Shown: piece by piece, positions 9,133 through 18,597 of the stretch
Layout: every line of letters begins with the position of its first letter
Numbering within the stretch: position 1 is the first letter of the stretch
From: JABDBL01 sp963845445
GTDB taxonomy: Bacteria > Cyanobacteriota > Vampirovibrionia > Obscuribacterales > Obscuribacteraceae
Assembly (NCBI GenBank): GCA_963845445.1
Contig: CAWJSE010000002.1
Span: 2,728,001-2,792,000 of the forward strand
Direction: 5' to 3'
Length of the DNA: 64,000 bases
Translations under genes and position numbers: made by a program
Notes under the pieces: model-generated
Seen by the model: the letters and a program-made list of their open reading frames with translations, nothing else
The model's database searches: none
Told to the model about the DNA's origin: nothing

Positions 9133-10635
9133 CTAAAATTGGAAATAAATAAACGGGCTCATTTTATTAGGAGCAAAGCCCAAAATTAGCAGTCCGACAC
9201 ATACGTAAGCCACATAACGCAGCGGAGCAGAGTTTCCCCACAATTGCACTACTTTGTCTATAAATATCAATTGTCTGCTCTGGTTTGAAGGAATAATGAG
9301 CGATCGCCCTAATAGAAACAGGCAATAAGCGAATATAGATATCGGTACTGTCGATTGCCAAAACATCTGCACCAGTTGATGGTTTCTTTCATTCACGCTA
9401 AGCCAGGGAAGCATTGTACTTAGCATTAGCCAGACATCATTTAGCGTGTCGGCACGAAAAAGAGTACCGGCTACAAACGAAAAGATTAAAGTAAAAGCCA
9501 CCCCAGAACAATGCCAGATTTTTGTCATCCGCCAACGGCTAAGCATACTAAATTTAGAAACGAAGTCATGCCAATCCTTAGATATGACCAAACCAAGCCC
9601 GTGAAAAGCACCCCATAGAACATAGTGCCAAGCGGCCCCGTGCCATAGCCCGCCTAATATCATGGTAATCATCAAGTTACGTCGCACCGCCCATAGTGAC
9701 ACGCGCGAACCCCCCAAAGGGAAAAACAAATAATCTCTAAGCCAAGTCGAAAGAGACATATGCCAGCGTCGCCAGAACTCAGTTAAATTGGACGCCAGAA
9801 ACGGCCAATTGAAATTCTCAGGCACTTTATAGCCAAAAAGCATGGCCGAACCCCGCCCAATATCAGTGTAGCCAGCAAAATCAAAAAATATTTGAAATGT
9901 AAAACCTACTACAGCTATCCAAGCATCGAATCGGCCTAATGTTGCCGTATGAGTAAAACCATAATTGACAATTAAACCCAAATTATCACCCAGAACAATC
10001 TTTTTATATAACCCTTGCAAAATAAGAAAAATACCGCCTCTAAAGTCAGCTTGGCGCAAAGATAAAGGGTGCCCTAATTGCGTCATAAAATCTTGATAGC
10101 GCTTAATTGGTCCAGCAATTTGCGAAGGGAAGAAGGCAGCAAATAAAGCGAAATTCTTTAAATTATAAATAGGTGTACTACCCTTATAGACATCAACTAT
10201 GTAATGAATAAATTCAAAAGTAAAAAATGAAATACCCAGCGGCAAAAGAACATTCACTACTGGTTTATCCCAATTATAAATAGCCCAATTAGGCATTTGC
10301 GAATTCAAAAAATGATTGGTACCGCTAACTATTGTCCATACATTTTCGGCCACAAAATTAGCATATTTAAAAAAGCACAAGGCACCCAGGTTAAAACACA
10401 AGCCAATGATGAGAATTAAACGCTTTCTTTCTTTTGCCTTTGCTATTGCCAGCCCCAAGCCATAATTTACTAGGGTAAGAAAAACAATCAAAAGACCATA
10501 CGCCGGTATCCAATTCATGTAAAAAAGATAACTGGCTAAAAGCAATAGCCCGGTTCTAAACCGCGCCGGTACAACCCAATAAATAGCGACCACTATTGGC
10601 AAAAAAACTAAATAGGTAAAGCTATTAAATAGCAC
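9133..10635 (-). CDS. MBOAT-family membrane O-acyltransferase (AlgI/DltB-like)
   Basis: About 500 residues and many membrane helices. It carries the MBOAT signature: FNWPFLASNLTEFWRRWHMS, then RDYLFFPLGG, and the catalytic His in LGGLWHGAAWHYVLWG. The N-terminus LFNSFTYLVFLPIVVAIYW is typical of AlgI-like proteins. I place the start at GTG 10635, preceded by AGG at suitable spacing, which gives the usual short N-terminus. The upstream TTG 10665 would add 10 residues. It transfers acyl groups across the membrane to the partner SGNH protein encoded immediately downstream. First gene of a two-gene operon. Confidence 0.88.
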   Translation of the reverse strand: MLFNSFTYLVFLPIVVAIYWVVPARFRTGLLLLASYLFYMNWIPAYGLLIVFLTLVNYGLGLAIAKAKERKRLILIIGLCFNLGALCFFKYANFVAENVWTIVSGTNHFLNSQMPNWAIYNWDKPVVNVLLPLGISFFTFEFIHYIVDVYKGSTPIYNLKNFALFAAFFPSQIAGPIKRYQDFMTQLGHPLSLRQADFRGGIFLILQGLYKKIVLGDNLGLIVNYGFTHTATLGRFDAWIAVVGFTFQIFFDFAGYTDIGRGSAMLFGYKVPENFNWPFLASNLTEFWRRWHMSLSTWLRDYLFFPLGGSRVSLWAVRRNLMITMILGGLWHGAAWHYVLWGAFHGLGLVISKDWHDFVSKFSMLSRWRMTKIWHCSGVAFTLIFSFVAGTLFRADTLNDVWLMLSTMLPWLSVNERNHQLVQMFWQSTVPISIFAYCLFLLGRSLIIPSNQSRQLIFIDKVVQLWGNSAPLRYVAYVCVGLLILGFAPNKMSPFIYFQF

Positions 10636-10665
10636 TAATAACCTGCTATAGCAAAGAATGGGCAA

Positions 10666-10908
10666 ACGGAGAAAGATTTACCATTCTCCTGCCTTTTTAG
10701 CCTAAACCGGAAATTGTTATCTATTTTTTATAGCGCAACTTTACTTAAGCCTTAGCGGGCATACCTAAATCTCTTTGACTATGGCTGCGATTTCATTTTT
10801 TGTAGTGCATGTTACTGAGTTTTTCCTGCGAAAATTGTAGAATATCAGATGGAATAATATAGACCAATGACCTCTATCAATAGGCTGTGTGTCTCCTTGT
10901 CCGCGAGT
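10666..10908. other. Intergenic stretch upstream of the DUF1016 remnant
   Basis: Between the MBOAT gene and the recognisable remnant I see no intact gene. It probably includes more, unrecognisable, decayed sequence of the same remnant and the promoter of the MBOAT operon. Confidence 0.4.
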
Positions 10909-11151
10909 AGTTGATCGATTGGCGAAAGACTTAAAGACATCGTTCCCTGAAATGAAGGGATTTCTGCTCGAAACCTCAGATATATGAAATCCTTCGCAGA
11001 ATCTTATCCAGATCAAGCAATTTTGCAACAGCTTGTTGCAAAAATTCCCTGGGGACACAATGTACGTATTTTAGACAATGTTAGAGATATCCAAGAGCGA
11101 ATTTGGTACGCGCAGCAAACTATTGCTAATGGTTGGTCGCGCATAAAGTAA
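10909..11151 (+). pseudogene. Remnant of a DUF1016/YhcG-type PDDEXK nuclease, frameshifted and truncated
   Basis: A plus-strand frame reads RLAKDLKTSFPEMKGF. After a shift at about 10963-10966 another frame continues ARNLRYMKSFAESYPDQAIL, then VAKIPWGHNVRILDNVRD and IWYAQQTIANGWSR, ending at a stop at 11151. These are the consecutive conserved blocks of the N-terminal domain of DUF1016 (YhcG) proteins. The C-terminal nuclease domain is absent. So this is a degraded fragment, left from a mobile or defence-type gene, in a gap otherwise without genes. Confidence 0.75.
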
Positions 11152-11156
11152 AATAA

Positions 11157-12794
11157 CTAATTACTTAATCCGATGCAAGATTGCTTGTTGTGGCTATGTA
11201 TAACATGCTGGGAAACTGGAAGGGCATTTTTGCCAGAACCCAACCCAATTGGTTCTATGCATTCACGAACAAACTCGCGCTTCCACCAATTGCCGCTCGT
11301 TTGGCGTTCAATGGCGTTTGTAAATTGATAGTCATAAAGTCGCGCTCGAATGTATTTTGGTGGACTCTCTGGAAACGGGTTTTTTGCTAAAAGGTCCAAT
11401 ACTTCTTTTTGTCCTTGCAATAGTCTCACCATGAAATTCATGAACCATTGGTCCTGCTTTGCGTCTCCCAATGCAGCAAACCACATTTGCCAATCCAGGC
11501 GGGGTTGAAATGGTGCCACTATGGGCAGTGGCGCAGCTAAATTGCCCGGCTTGTATTTAAATTCGTATTCTTGCCATAAATTACCGTCATTACTGCCCTC
11601 TACAATTATTTCCAGTCTTTTGGTTGTCATAACAGCAAATAAACCATAGCTGCTTGAAATAAAATAAGGAAAACTTAGCTCGTGCAAAGCCCCAAACACT
11701 TGCGGTATCGGCAAAAGCCCTGTCAAACCTCGCTGCAAACTGCCAATGCTGACAGAAAGAACAAATATTGACGCTAAAATCACAACCATGTGTTGTCCTT
11801 TAGCTAAATCTTTAGCTGGCGACCAGTAATTTAATCGCTCAATTAAATTCATCCAAACCCGTTGCTTTATAAAGGAGCTGCTGCTCAGTACAGTTTTTAT
11901 AAATTGATCCTCAAATAAAGAAATAGCCAAAATGATTGTCAGCAAATTAAAGTAAGCATAATTGCCTGTTACAGCAATGAGCATTTGAAAACCAGTAATT
12001 ATAAAAGCAGCTGTTATTCTTGTTTTGCGCCCAGTAAAAATCAAAAATGGTACTGCTAGTTCAATCACATAAACTAAGACCACACTAATTTCATTAAGCC
12101 AATGAGGCAATTGTGCTGCATACCAGGCTATTGGCGTAGGCAAGGGCTGAGTAAAATAATGAAAGTCCAAAGCACTTAAATCACGCCAAGTCTGATCGCC
12201 ACTAGCTAATTTCACTAAACCCGATTCAAACATTAGCCTAAATAGAAGCCAACGTAAAAGCCAAATAAATAGAACTGGCGGCTTAATTCTATTGGCAGTC
12301 CATTGAAGTTTAGCTAAGCTGATTTTCCAAGGCCAGGCCAAGAATTGCCATGGCGCTAAAAATATACCCAGAAAGCCTGTTTCAAGCAAAAGCGCATCCC
12401 ACTGAAAAGAAAGAAAATCTTGCCCAATACTGGCTAAGGACAAATATAAAAACCATAAGCCGATAAAGCACAATCCCGAGCAAACCCCAAATATAGCCAA
12501 AAGTGAAATCAAAACACCGGCAATGCATACAGCAAAAAGCATCGCATCACTAGCATTAAGCCAAAATATGCTGGGCAAAATCAAGAAGCTCTGAGATCCT
12601 AAATGGGCTCTCACTAGTTGCAAAAATTGGGCAACCGGCAAAATGCCATCTTTACCAAAAAGTGCGATTATCTGGCCGCTGAGCGAAGCAAAAGCAAAAA
12701 AATAACTCAATGCCAAGCCCCGCAAAAATAACCAGGCTGTCAGTGAATAGTCTGCTTTGCTTAGAGAATCAAGTCGCATTCTTATAGCGGCCAA
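11157..12794 (-). CDS. Lipase maturation factor-like membrane protein (LMF/DUF1222)
   Basis: A 545-residue protein with some ten hydrophobic segments, followed by a C-terminal soluble part. Family signs are FLSFQWDALLLETGFLGIF, WLLRWLLFRLMFESGLVKL, then SGDQTWRDLSALDFHYFTQP and PTPIAWYAAQLP, which match the lipase-maturation-factor family. In vertebrates LMF1 helps fold lipases in the ER. Bacterial members are of unknown role. The ATG at 12794 suits the usual N-terminus. It lies close to the MBOAT/SGNH pair on the same strand, but 490 bases with a pseudogene separate them. Confidence 0.8.
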   Translation of the reverse strand: MAAIRMRLDSLSKADYSLTAWLFLRGLALSYFFAFASLSGQIIALFGKDGILPVAQFLQLVRAHLGSQSFLILPSIFWLNASDAMLFAVCIAGVLISLLAIFGVCSGLCFIGLWFLYLSLASIGQDFLSFQWDALLLETGFLGIFLAPWQFLAWPWKISLAKLQWTANRIKPPVLFIWLLRWLLFRLMFESGLVKLASGDQTWRDLSALDFHYFTQPLPTPIAWYAAQLPHWLNEISVVLVYVIELAVPFLIFTGRKTRITAAFIITGFQMLIAVTGNYAYFNLLTIILAISLFEDQFIKTVLSSSSFIKQRVWMNLIERLNYWSPAKDLAKGQHMVVILASIFVLSVSIGSLQRGLTGLLPIPQVFGALHELSFPYFISSSYGLFAVMTTKRLEIIVEGSNDGNLWQEYEFKYKPGNLAAPLPIVAPFQPRLDWQMWFAALGDAKQDQWFMNFMVRLLQGQKEVLDLLAKNPFPESPPKYIRARLYDYQFTNAIERQTSGNWWKREFVRECIEPIGLGSGKNALPVSQHVIHSHNKQSCIGLSN

Positions 12795-12797
12795 ATA

Positions 12798-13747
12798 CTA
12801 TACTTTGGATCTAACAAGTTCGACCGAGCATTCTGCATTATTTATTACAGCCTGGGCAACACTTCCTAAAAGATGCTCCAGAGCGTCCTTGTCACGATCA
12901 TGCGCACCCATAATAATCATATCCGCAGGCCAATCTTGCGCAAGCTGTAAAATCAGACTACGCACATTGCCTTCTAGCACATGATATGTCACTTTACTCT
13001 TTGGCAATTTGGACTGGATCAAATCAGCATTATCTTTAAGCAATTTTTCCATTGTTTGCTTTTCCGTCTTGTACAATGCAGCATGTGCTTGATCTATTTT
13101 GGGGTCTTTAAAAAGCGCGAGTGAAAAACTGATTTTGGCTCGGAAATGACGGATATAAGTTGGAAAGCACTCTCTTCAACCCAAGAAGAAGAGAGAATCA
13201 TTTCAACTGCTGCTTTCGCATTCTTCGACTCATTAATAGCAACCAAATATCTAGCCTCTTCCAAAGGCAATTTCTCCTTTTGCTTTTTCTCTAGCGAGAA
13301 GGTAGGCATATAGTGCACTATGCGCACTGAACATGACGCATGCATAGCTACGGACGTAACAACACTGCCAAAGGATTGGCTGTTATATCCCGATGTGCCA
13401 TGTGAACCTATAATTATAAGATCAACTTTAGTGCTATTAGCTACTTCAAGAATGGTCTCAATCGCCTTGCCTTCTCGAAAATTACTCTGAACTTTGCCCT
13501 TGCCAAATTTCTGCTCTAACTTTTCAACAGCTTCGGCGAGCAATTTACGTATATCTGCATCCAGAGCCTCCTGGGCCTCCAGTGCCATTTGTCCAAATCC
13601 AGGAAATAAAGCATCAGCCTGAGTGTGCAATGGCTCAGCAACAGTAAGCACAACACATTCTGTATCGGGGCGCCAGGGTTCACTCAATATTTCATCTATA
13701 GCGTTGTCCGAATGAATAGAACCATCAATAGCAACTAGTATCTTCAT
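12798..13747 (-). pseudogene. Tandem UspA-domain universal stress protein, frameshifted
   Basis: Two UspA domains in one gene of about 315 codons. Domain 1 (from MKILVAIDGSIHSDNAIDEI) has the nucleotide-binding pattern IIGSHGTSGYNSQSFGSVV. Domain 2 starts at YLVAINESKNAKAAVEMIL but its frame stops at 13094. The other frame continues SFSLALFKDPKIDQAHAALY and ends with IIMGAHDRDKD and LLGSVAQAV. The break maps to the A5 run at 13124-13128 (T5 in the gene), where one base more or less restores the frame. It may be a sequencing error. Universal stress proteins bind ATP and act in stress survival. Start ATG 13747. Confidence 0.85.
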
Positions 13748-13894
13748 TAAATAATCAACCTTTTTGGAGCCTAACCGTCGTAAATTATATTAGCTTAGCA
13801 ATAGACAAAGCTAAATTTACTTACTGTTTTGCAATCCAGTCTATTAAAATATGTATGATTTAATCTGTGATTTTAATGGGGGAACATTTTTCTT

Positions 13895-14320
13895 ATGACA
13901 ATGGGTGGTAAAGCTGGGGAAGTATTCACCGAAATTAATGTCACGCCGCTTACCGACGTATTTCTTGTATTGTTGGTCATTATGATTTTGATTGCTCCCC
14001 TGGTCAATCAAACTGTGCTCAAAGTCGATCCGCCAGGCTCAGCGGCTGCTCACCCTCCTGCCTCTGATAAAACACCTACAATCAATATAGACGTTAGCGG
14101 CCAAAACATCATCAAATTGAACGGCCAAGTGGTCAATCCCCAAAATGTATTCGGTGTGATGTCCGCAATTAAGGCTGAACAAGATAAAGCCGGCAAAAAA
14201 GATATACCATTGAATTTATCTTCAGACGGGGACGCCTTGCAGAAATATGTGGTTACTGTAATGGATGCAGCGGCTGGTAGTGGTATTAAGCAGTTAAGAG
14301 TCCTTCCTATACGCCGCTAA
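13895..14320 (+). CDS. exbD: ExbD/TolR-family biopolymer transport protein
   Basis: A 141-residue protein with the family layout: a short cytosolic N-terminus, INVTPLTDVFLVLLVIMIL with the membrane Asp that carries protons, then a periplasmic domain ending in a GIKQLRVLP strand. ExbD works with ExbB and TonB, or TolR with TolQ and TolA, to power outer-membrane transport or stability. No exbB or tonB gene is in this window, so the partner must be encoded elsewhere. ATG 13895 follows a GGGGGAAC stretch. The next gene starts 2 bases after its stop. Confidence 0.85.
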   Translation: MTMGGKAGEVFTEINVTPLTDVFLVLLVIMILIAPLVNQTVLKVDPPGSAAAHPPASDKTPTINIDVSGQNIIKLNGQVVNPQNVFGVMSAIKAEQDKAGKKDIPLNLSSDGDALQKYVVTVMDAAAGSGIKQLRVLPIRR

Positions 14321-14322
14321 GA

Positions 14323-14697
14323 ATGGTCTTGTCATCACTATTTAACACCCTTTATTGCGATTTAGCCTGTCCTCACTGTCAGGAAAAAATTCTTAACGGT
14401 ATAGGATTCCGCGTAGGTAGCCTGACAAAAGCTCGCTATCAAATGGGCGACACTTTAAATTGGCAGCAAGAACCAAGACGGCCAGAAAAACGCCCCGCTA
14501 AAGGCAATATAGTTACACTTGGCCATTTCAATTGCGATAATCCCAAATGTGCTTCCTGGCAAGATTGCTACCCTGATATACAAACAGTCAAAATCATCAT
14601 TGAAAAAGATAGAATTGTTGATGTGTCTATTTATAGCGACGCTCTTCCCCAAGAGCAGTTTGCCATTCTGAGTGGAAAACGAAAATCGTCAAAATAA
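14323..14697 (+). CDS. Hypothetical protein with zinc-ribbon-like cysteines
   Basis: A 124-residue protein with CPHCQEKI near the N-terminus and CDNPKCASWQDC about residues 66-77, spaced as in a zinc ribbon. The C-terminus is beta-rich and charged. I recognise no family. It starts 2 bases after exbD, so the two are probably co-translated, yet nothing ties its function to ExbD. Confidence 0.6.
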   Translation: MVLSSLFNTLYCDLACPHCQEKILNGIGFRVGSLTKARYQMGDTLNWQQEPRRPEKRPAKGNIVTLGHFNCDNPKCASWQDCYPDIQTVKIIIEKDRIVDVSIYSDALPQEQFAILSGKRKSSK

Positions 14698-14753
14698 TCA
14701 CCAATAAAGTCTTCTTCTATAACGTCAGGTCGTAATTTTATTTAGGTACCAAA

Positions 14754-15908
14754 ATGGACAATCTTAAGCCCTCTGAATTTCTGATGATTCCTGGACCAAC
14801 ACCAGTACCCAGAGAAATTCTCGAAATCATAGCCCGCCCCCCAATTGGTCATCGCTCTGCGGAGTTTTCTGCCATCCTCAGCTCGGTCACTAAAAATCTC
14901 CAAACCTTGGCCCAAACCAAAAGTGATGTCTTTATTCTCACCGGTTCAGGTACTCTGGCTATGGAAGCAGCCATCGCTAATACTGTCAGTCCTGGTAACA
15001 AAATACTATCACTAGTAACCGGTGTTTTTGGCGAACGTTGGGTAAATATCGCCAAAGCCTATGGCGCAGAAATAGACAGACTAGACTACGCTCCAGGGAC
15101 AACTGTAGATGTAAATCAATTGACTAATAAATTGAAAGAAGATAAATCCATTAAAGTTGTCACTATCACACATAATGAAACTTCTACTGGCGCCTTGAAT
15201 GATTTAAGACAAATCGCACATTTAGTGAGGCAACATGGCGCTCTTTCTCTTGTAGATGCAGTCACCAGTTTTGGTGCTATAAATATCCCGGTAGACGAAT
15301 GGCATATAGATGTTTTGGTTACCGGTAGCCAAAAAGCGCTTATGCTGCCGCCCGGCTTATCAATGATATTTTTTGGCGATCGCGCTTGGGCAGCTCAAGC
15401 AACTTGTAAATCACCGCGCTTTTATTTGGATCTCACTCGTTGCAAGAAATCACTTACCGCCAGTACTACACCCTTCACGCCTAACGTATCATTCATTTGT
15501 GCTCTGCAAAAATCACTTGAATTAATTCAATCCGAAGGCATTGAAAAAGTACAAGCCCGCCATTTTAAGCTAAAAACAATGTTGCGAGCAGGTTTACGCT
15601 CTATGGGCTTAAAACTTTTTGTTGATGATGACTGCGCTTCTCCCACAATTACAGCAATTTTACCGCCCGAAAAATTAAACGTAGCTGACATTAGGCAAGC
15701 GTTAAAGCAAGATTATAGTATAGTTGTAGCAGACGGACAGGACGCCCTTAAAGGCAAAATCTTCCGTATTGGTCATATGGGTTATGTTTTCGAACGCGAT
15801 ATTCTTATGACAATTGCCAGCTTGCAAGCAGTCTTTAAAAACTTAGGATACGATACTTCAGCCCAACCGGCCATAAGGGCAGCCTTGCAAGCCGCAGGAA
15901 AAAGCTAA
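14754..15908 (+). CDS. Class V aminotransferase, alanine-glyoxylate/serine-pyruvate type
   Basis: A 384-residue PLP enzyme. It starts MIPGPTPVPREIL, the typical N-terminus of alanine-glyoxylate aminotransferases, followed by GSGTLAMEAAIAN, VDAVTSFGAINIPVDEW and the PLP lysine in VTGSQKALMLPPG. These enzymes move an amino group between alanine or serine and glyoxylate or pyruvate (photorespiratory or purine-related nitrogen flow). The exact substrate cannot be told. ATG 14754 is preceded by a weak ribosome site. Length is normal. Next gene 15 bases downstream. Confidence 0.88.
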   Translation: MDNLKPSEFLMIPGPTPVPREILEIIARPPIGHRSAEFSAILSSVTKNLQTLAQTKSDVFILTGSGTLAMEAAIANTVSPGNKILSLVTGVFGERWVNIAKAYGAEIDRLDYAPGTTVDVNQLTNKLKEDKSIKVVTITHNETSTGALNDLRQIAHLVRQHGALSLVDAVTSFGAINIPVDEWHIDVLVTGSQKALMLPPGLSMIFFGDRAWAAQATCKSPRFYLDLTRCKKSLTASTTPFTPNVSFICALQKSLELIQSEGIEKVQARHFKLKTMLRAGLRSMGLKLFVDDDCASPTITAILPPEKLNVADIRQALKQDYSIVVADGQDALKGKIFRIGHMGYVFERDILMTIASLQAVFKNLGYDTSAQPAIRAALQAAGKS

Positions 15909-15923
15909 TTAAGCTTAAGCACT

Positions 15924-16745
15924 ATGTTAGACAATTTCTTTTTTAAGACACAAAGCCGATCTAAGCAATCGTGTAAATTTATCATTGCTTTTATTTTTTG
16001 TCTCATCCTGTTAGCAAAGGCTCCATGCTGTGAGGCACAATATTTCGGTTTAGGTTCGGGACTAGGATATAGCGGCTATGGCTCGTCCTTGCTCTATCCA
16101 TTAAGTTATCTCTTTTACGGAGGTAACGGCACCGCACCGCTATATGCTCTCGGTGCATTGGGAAGCGGCTTTGCCAACAATGCAATTTATAATACTTATC
16201 GCAATGTTCCGTATGGTAATTATCCGTATAGCAATAATTACCCTATGAGTACCGGACCAAACAGCAATTACCCATTCAATAATAATTACAACCCCAATCA
16301 ATATCAGGCCCCTGCTTGGAATTATTCGCCAAATCAAACCCAGCCAGCTCCTTCCAATGATCCAAACGATATTTTCAATTCCAGAAGCACTGTCGACCCC
16401 AACTCATCTTATAAAGCAGCGCCACCAGCGGTCGCCCCGAATGTTTTAAGCCAGGCATACAATAATGGCATGATGCCTCCTTCTTTCGTCCCAGATTCAC
16501 GGGTTCTAGATGGGTTTTTCCAAACTGTTAATACTCGCTACAAAGGCAATTTGTTCCACGCCTTAAATCAACTTGATATGCAGGCATGGGCATCCTCAAT
16601 AAGTTTAATCCAGCCAGGACAACAATTCGGCAAAGTGATGAGCTCAGCCCGCAAGAGCGAAGTGTCCACAATAATGAAAGACTCTTCTCTAAACTCACAA
16701 AAAAAGCTAGAAATTTTGCGCTTACTTTTGGCTAGCCCTCAATAA
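15924..16745 (+). CDS. Secreted Asn/Tyr/Pro-rich protein
   Basis: A 273-residue protein. A signal peptide (hydrophobic about 19-32, cleavage near CEAQ) is followed by a Gly/Tyr/Ser/Asn/Pro-rich region (about 40-175) with repeated NYP and NNY units. A short helical domain at the end (about 185-273) includes FQTVNTRYKGNLFHALNQLD. It looks like an extracellular or envelope-associated protein. No family is recognised. It probably shares a transcript with the aminotransferase 15 bases upstream, although no functional link is evident. Confidence 0.6.
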   Translation: MLDNFFFKTQSRSKQSCKFIIAFIFCLILLAKAPCCEAQYFGLGSGLGYSGYGSSLLYPLSYLFYGGNGTAPLYALGALGSGFANNAIYNTYRNVPYGNYPYSNNYPMSTGPNSNYPFNNNYNPNQYQAPAWNYSPNQTQPAPSNDPNDIFNSRSTVDPNSSYKAAPPAVAPNVLSQAYNNGMMPPSFVPDSRVLDGFFQTVNTRYKGNLFHALNQLDMQAWASSISLIQPGQQFGKVMSSARKSEVSTIMKDSSLNSQKKLEILRLLLASPQ

Positions 16746-16801
16746 CATCCTGCATTGATCACCAAGCTCGGCTCTTTTTTGTTTTTGACTATCTTCGAGA
16801 A

Positions 16802-18217
16802 CTAATTAAAAAACTTGCGTACATAGTCTGGCAGCTTAGAAATAGCAATGCGCTCTTGTTTCATTGTGTCGCGATCACGCACCGTAATAGTTTCTTCGCC
16901 GGCAGTTTTATTTTCTGCTTCAGTGATAGTCTCAAAATCGACTGTTATACATATAGGCGTACCTACTTCGTCATGACGGCGATAGGCTTTGCCAATATTA
17001 CCCGTGTTTTCCAACAAGATGCGTCCAAGTCCTAATGCTTGGAGCGTCTTTTTAATTGATTCTGCTTTGGATACTAGAGCTTCATTATTTCTTGCCAACG
17101 GTATCACAGCAGCTTTAATCGGCGCTAAATGTGGTTTGATTTTTAAAACTACTCTTTTATTGCCATTTTCCAGGGTTTCTTCAGTATAGGCTTCAGTAAT
17201 TATGGCTAAAACGCCTCTATCAACACCGGCTGAAGGCTCAATAACAAATGGCACTATTTCTGTATTTGCTTCAGTATCACGCACCGTTAGCTTAGTAGTG
17301 GAATCATTGTTTTCCATCACCGTGGCTTTTAAATTTAGTTCTTTTTGATTCTTGCTGTGTGAGCCTAAATCAAAATCTGTACGATTAGCTATACCCTCTA
17401 ATTCTTCCAGCCCATGCGGGAAGCGATAAAGAATATCTACTGTAGCCTTGGCATAATGAGACAACTCATCGGCCTTTTGATGGTAAGCAACCAGATTATC
17501 TGACGCCAATCCCTGTTCCTTCCACCAGTCTATTCTTGCTTCCACCCATTTTTTATGCCAATCATCATCTGTCCCGGGCTCAACAAAAAATTCTAGCTCC
17601 ATTTGTTCAAATTCACGCACCCGAAAAATAAAATTGCGCGGTGTTATTTCATTGCGAAATGCTTTGCCTATTTGGGCTATACCAAATGGCAATCTACGCG
17701 AGGTGGAATCTAATACATTACGGAAATTTGTAAAAATACCTTGGGCTGTTTCAGGACGCAAATAAGCATAAGACTCTTCATCAACAATGGGACCAACAGT
17801 TGTTTTGAACATCATATTGAAAGGACGTGCTTCAGTTAAATCCTCCGAACCACATTTTTCACATCGTCCATTTTTAACATGATCAGCTCGCCAGCGACTT
17901 TTACACTTGCGGCAATCAACCATAGGATCGGCAAATGTAGCTTCATGCCCAGAATAACGAAGAACTAGTCTATTGGACAAAATCGCAGCATCAAGCCCTT
18001 CCACATCATCGCGCTCATAAACAACAGAACGCCACCAGGCCGCCTTCAAATTATTCTTTAATTCCACGCCCAAAGGGCCATAATCATATACGCCTTGCAG
18101 TCCGCCATATATGTCAGCACTTTGAAAAATAAAACCACGGCGCTTACAAAGAGCTACCAGATCATTCATATTTTTGCTTTTGACTGCGCCTTTGCTCATC
18201 GGTGTTTTAACGGACAT
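16802..18217 (-). CDS. glyS: Glycyl-tRNA synthetase, alpha2 (single-chain) type
   Basis: Charges tRNA-Gly with glycine. It belongs to the single-polypeptide class II enzyme, not the split alpha/beta form: RRGFIFQSADIYGGLQGVYD at the N-terminus, YLRPETAQGIFTNFRNVLD (motif 2 region), EFEQMELEFFVEPG, and a C-terminal anticodon-binding domain with AYRRHDEVGTPICITVD. A C-x2-C pair of pairs (CRKCKSRW and CEKCG) suggests bound zinc. The frame is open to 18310, but ATG 18217 with an AGGA site 4 bases before it gives the usual N-terminus, so I start there (about 471 residues). Confidence 0.93.
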   Translation of the reverse strand: MSVKTPMSKGAVKSKNMNDLVALCKRRGFIFQSADIYGGLQGVYDYGPLGVELKNNLKAAWWRSVVYERDDVEGLDAAILSNRLVLRYSGHEATFADPMVDCRKCKSRWRADHVKNGRCEKCGSEDLTEARPFNMMFKTTVGPIVDEESYAYLRPETAQGIFTNFRNVLDSTSRRLPFGIAQIGKAFRNEITPRNFIFRVREFEQMELEFFVEPGTDDDWHKKWVEARIDWWKEQGLASDNLVAYHQKADELSHYAKATVDILYRFPHGLEELEGIANRTDFDLGSHSKNQKELNLKATVMENNDSTTKLTVRDTEANTEIVPFVIEPSAGVDRGVLAIITEAYTEETLENGNKRVVLKIKPHLAPIKAAVIPLARNNEALVSKAESIKKTLQALGLGRILLENTGNIGKAYRRHDEVGTPICITVDFETITEAENKTAGEETITVRDRDTMKQERIAISKLPDYVRKFFN

Positions 18218-18425
18218 ATATTCCTGAATTGAAGACCCAATTAAAACAGAAGAAACAAGAGCATTACAAGAAGCTCTATTTATATTAGACAAATATCTTT
18301 TCTTTGCCACAGTAAATAGTGCTTCGACCGTTTAGCAAAGATAGCAATCTGTACACTTATCTAAGACCTAGATGGTCTCTGCATTAAATATTTGACTTAT
18401 TGGCGTTACACATCACACCTTTTGG

Positions 18426-18443
18426 GGTGATAGGCCTGTCACC
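18426..18443. promoter_or_regulatory. Palindrome, possible operator
   Basis: GGTGATAGGCCTGTCACC is an 18-base near-perfect palindrome between divergent glyS and the TadG-like gene. It could bind a dimeric regulator. There is no proof of function. Confidence 0.35.
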
Positions 18444-18597
18444 CTTTGGCAGCATTGTTGATGAAACATTGCTTATTATCCCCTGCAATTCTAGATCGGC
18501 TAATAGAATGAAATTATATTGACAACCCGTTTTTGCGTAACTATTTACTAGGATTGTCTGTCTTGATTAATACACTATCAGCTCGTAAGGAATATCC

